Assembly (NCBI GenBank): GCA_004026145.2
Contig: CP034993.1
Coordinates: 12,713,290 to 12,777,289, forward strand
DNA length: 64,000 nucleotides
Origin: Takifugu bimaculatus
Lineage: Eukaryota > Chordata > Actinopteri > Tetraodontiformes > Tetraodontidae
Direction: 5' to 3'
In this document: piece after piece, positions 61,637 through 64,000 of the stretch
How the letters are laid out: the number at the start of each line of letters is the position of its first letter
How positions within the stretch are numbered: the first letter of the stretch is position 1
Made by a program: the position numbers and the translations under genes
Notes under the pieces: generated by a model
What the model saw: only the letters and a program-made list of their open reading frames with translations
Told to the model about the DNA's origin: nothing
The model's database searches: none

Positions 61637-62075
61637 CTGCAACACGCTTTACCACTTGCGCATGCGCATCTCAGATGCGTGTACAGCGCAAACTCAGGCA
61701 GATCCAGTACCCTAATAAAAATAAAGGTCCTCCCCTCATAATGCTGAAAACAGTTGAAAGCAGGAAAGATGTAGAGGGAAATCAGAATCACTTTCAATGC
61801 AATGAAACACTTGATCCTGATCTAACAGGGTGTTATGTTATTCAATCAAAAACCATGTGTAGTTGGCACTTACAGATAATTTTTTAATTAAATTTAATTA
61901 AATTAAAGATTTGACCACTATTTACGAACGATTCCCCACCATCAAAAGCGTATTTTTAACGTGGATTAAATAAAGTTAATTATGGGTTGTTAATATTGTT
62001 GGGGGGGGGTCCGCGTAGGTTACTTTAAAAATACGCATCATGTGACTTTGGACCTAACTTTCGTTTTAGCGTAAT

Positions 62076-62085
62076 GCATTCTGGG
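62076..62085 (-). promoter_or_regulatory. ZNF143-type half motif
   Basis: CCCAGAATGC on the minus strand, identical to the 3' half of the ZNF143/SBS2 consensus, about 215 bp upstream of the cpox ATG. Confidence 0.35.
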
Positions 62086-62144
62086 TCATGACGTTCGGTA
62101 TCTACTTCCTTATAGGGTGAACCTAACAATTTTCATCTCGAAGA

Positions 62145-62163
62145 ACCACATTTCCCACAATGC
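62145..62163 (+). promoter_or_regulatory. ZNF143-like site in the cpox promoter
   Basis: ACCACATTTCCCACAATGC matches the SBS2 consensus (ACTACAATTCCCAGAATGC) at 16 of 19 positions, 136 bp upstream of the cpox ATG. Confidence 0.4.
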
Positions 62164-62298
62164 CTCTGTCACTGCTGGCGAGCTACACGCCCTTTGAAAC
62201 CAGTGTTGAACGTGACTGATAGCACAAGTTCTGATAATGTTTGTAGAGCTGCAGTAATTGCGACACCAGCCGACTCCAGAACGGTTGTTGTCTTACAA

Positions 62299-64000
62299 AT
62301 GGCGGCCCTCGTGCTCTGCGCGCTGGCCAAAACCGCTCGGACAACCACGAAACGGTGTTTAGTTTCACATTTAAATGGGACAGTTAGTACAGGAGGGCTG
62401 TCATCAGCCTTATTCCCGAGTCACGGCCCGTCACTGCCTTTGCTACCTGGAATAAGATGGTTTTCCAGGGGTTCCGGGCTACGGTTCATGTCCCACGGGA
62501 CCGCAGGGAAGTCTGCAGGCGGACGAACCAGAAGAGCCTTCGCCCTGAGTGGAGCCGCACTGGCGGCAGGAGCTGCAGTCGCGGGATTCTTGGCCAACGC
62601 TAACCACCTCCAAAGAGCTGAAATGGCAACGAAAATACCCCAACCCGCACTGGAGAAGCGCGAAGACGGCGACATCTTGGAGAGATGTCGGGGATTCATG
62701 TGCTCTCCGGTGACGGATGCCCGTGTGCTGCAGGAGAACAAGGGGGAGATGCGCACCAAGATGGAGATGCTGATCATGGAGACCCAGGCCGAGTTCTGCA
62801 AAGCCTTAGAGGAGGTGGACGGGGGGACGTTCCAGGTGGACAAGTGGCAGAGGAAGGAAGGTGAGAAGGCTGAACTCGAATCCACCCTTCAGGTGTTGAT
62901 CAAGTAACCTTTTCAACTGTGGGTCAGGTGGCGGAGGAATCAGCTGTGTAATGCAAGACGGGAAGGTCTTCGAGAAGGCTGGGGTCAACGTCTCAGTCGT
63001 GTCCGGATACCTGACGGAGGAGGCCGCAAAGCAGATGAGGAGCAGAGGCAAGGTCCTCAAAGGGAAAGACGGTGAGTCCAGTTCACCTGTGCAGCTTTTG
63101 GTAGCGGCTCTGATCACCTGCGTTCACGGACACGTGTGTTCTAACAGGCAAGCTGCCGTTCTGTGCCATGGGCGTGAGCTCTGTCATTCACCCCAAGAAC
63201 CCCCACATCCCCACCGTGCACTTCAACTACAGATACTTTGAGATCGAGGAGGAGGACGGTGAGTTGCTGCCTGTTGGTGTCAGACACCATTGAGCCATGG
63301 AGTCAAAGCCAACTGTTGCTTCCTTCCCGCCGGGCTCTGTGTTCCAGGCTCTCGGCAGTGGTGGTTTGGCGGGGGCACCGACCTGACTCCGGTCTACGTT
63401 AATAAAGATGACGCTTTTCTGTTCCACAACACCCTGAAGGAGGCCTGTGACCAGCATCACCCGCAGTACTATCCTGACTTTAAGAACTGGTAACGCCCGT
63501 CTTTTTTCCTGCTTTGCGTGTGGGTGTAGCCTCGCAGACACGTCGTGATAAGAGGAAGTCCGTGCGTTAAAGTCCGAAGTTGCAGAAAAACCGTTAACCA
63601 GCACTGGGGACGGGGATATGAAGAAGCGGGTGTGGTTTATCTGGTAGAGCATCTGAGGAGCTGTGGTCAGTTTCTAGTCAGTTGAAATGATAGTTTAAAA
63701 ACGACGCCACATTCTCCTTTTGTCTTTAAATAGGAGTTTGTTATAACTTTTTATTCAGCCATCGGTTTATTTTGACGCTGCTTTTACATGATTTTTTTTT
63801 TGCCCAGGTGTGACAGATACTTCTACGTCCGCCACAGAGGGGAGACCCGGGGCATCGGGGGGATCTTCTTTGACGACCTGGACTCGCCGAGCCAGGAGGA
63901 GGCGTTCAGCTTCGTGAAGAGCTGCGCCCGCACTGTGGTGCCCTGCTACCTTCCCATCGTATACAAGCACCTCAATGATCCCTTCACCCAGGAGGAGAAA
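62299..64000 (+). CDS. cpox: Coproporphyrinogen III oxidase, partial (3' end beyond window)
   Basis: Converts coproporphyrinogen III to protoporphyrinogen IX by two oxidative decarboxylations in the mitochondrial intermembrane space, the sixth step of haem synthesis. Exons: 62299-62860, 62928-63071, 63148-63258, 63348-63489 and 63808 to the window end, with continuous frame over 384 codons. About 70 residues are missing compared with human (454). Seen: a basic targeting leader (MAALVLCALAKTARTTTKRC), a Gly/Ala-rich hydrophobic sorting segment ending NHLQRAEM, KEGGGGISCVMQDG, MGVSSVIHPKNPH with the conserved histidines, WWFGGGTDLTP, and the family signature from KNWCDRYFY through HRGETRGIGGIFFDD. 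I chose the ATG at 62299 (context acaaATGG) over an in-frame ATG at 62194 because only the former gives a typical mitochondrial leader. Confidence 0.95.

Larger units (their letters stand above)
60945..62298. other. Divergent upstream region of ccdc181 and cpox
   Basis: The left part is the inferred 521-bp 5' UTR intron of ccdc181 (60945-61465), followed by its noncoding exon. An X-box-like motif lies at 61623-61636, an AT-rich block near 61880-61990, and two ZNF143-like motifs before cpox. No protein gene is seen; the ORF at 61675-61887 has no recognisable content. Confidence 0.6.

Noticed and set aside
62421..62885. A 154-codon minus-strand ORF in cpox exon 1
   Set aside because: Antisense to a conserved exon and not recognisable.

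Overview
The window is vertebrate nuclear DNA from a ray-finned (teleost) fish. Genes are split by GT-AG introns, many of only 70-500 bp. Long CA/GT microsatellites and hAT-type MITEs are present, and the gene set is clearly vertebrate: platelet glycoprotein V, a urotensin II-type peptide, CCDC50, prolyl 3-hydroxylase 2, CCDC181 and coproporphyrinogen oxidase. No bacterial, viral or plasmid features were seen. Gene names rest on remembered similarity to human proteins. Splice junctions were placed by hand using reading-frame continuity.

Layout. (1) 0.6-7.4 kb, minus strand: two leucine-rich-repeat (LRR) transmembrane receptors in tandem, an LRRC15-like gene and gp5. Each has one coding exon preceded by a probable 3' splice site. 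(2) 8.8-9.6 kb, minus: a five-exon urotensin II-related peptide precursor (uts2b/urp). It is head-to-head with (3) ccdc50 (11.8-22.8 kb, plus, 12 coding exons). (4) 22.8-29.8 kb: an intergenic stretch with one intact hAT MITE. (5) 29.8-57.3 kb, plus: p3h2 in 15 coding exons. Its first intron is about 20 kb; the other 14 exons lie within 7 kb. (6) 58.7-60.9 kb, minus: ccdc181, tail-to-tail with p3h2. (7) 62.3 kb to the right edge, plus: cpox, head-to-head with ccdc181 and cut by the window end after five exons.

The LRRC15/GP5 pair, UTS2B/CCDC50 and P3H2 all lie on human 3q28-q29, so most of the window is a conserved syntenic block. The block is joined here to ccdc181 (human 1q) and cpox (proximal human 3q). 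The genes share no single pathway: adhesion receptors, a vasoactive/CSF peptide, a ubiquitin-binding signalling adaptor, collagen modification in the ER, a ciliary microtubule protein and haem synthesis.

I found no convincing new multi-gene system. The most interesting points are: a predicted mature urotensin peptide with proline before the CFWKYC ring; a 72-bp GC-AG intron in p3h2; a ccdc181 splice acceptor whose pyrimidine tract is displaced by an 84-bp CA repeat; a near-consensus RFX X-box just upstream of the inferred ccdc181 5' exon; three 9-bp-spaced nuclear-receptor half-sites right after the ccdc181 stop; and two hAT MITEs with exact 8-bp target-site duplications.
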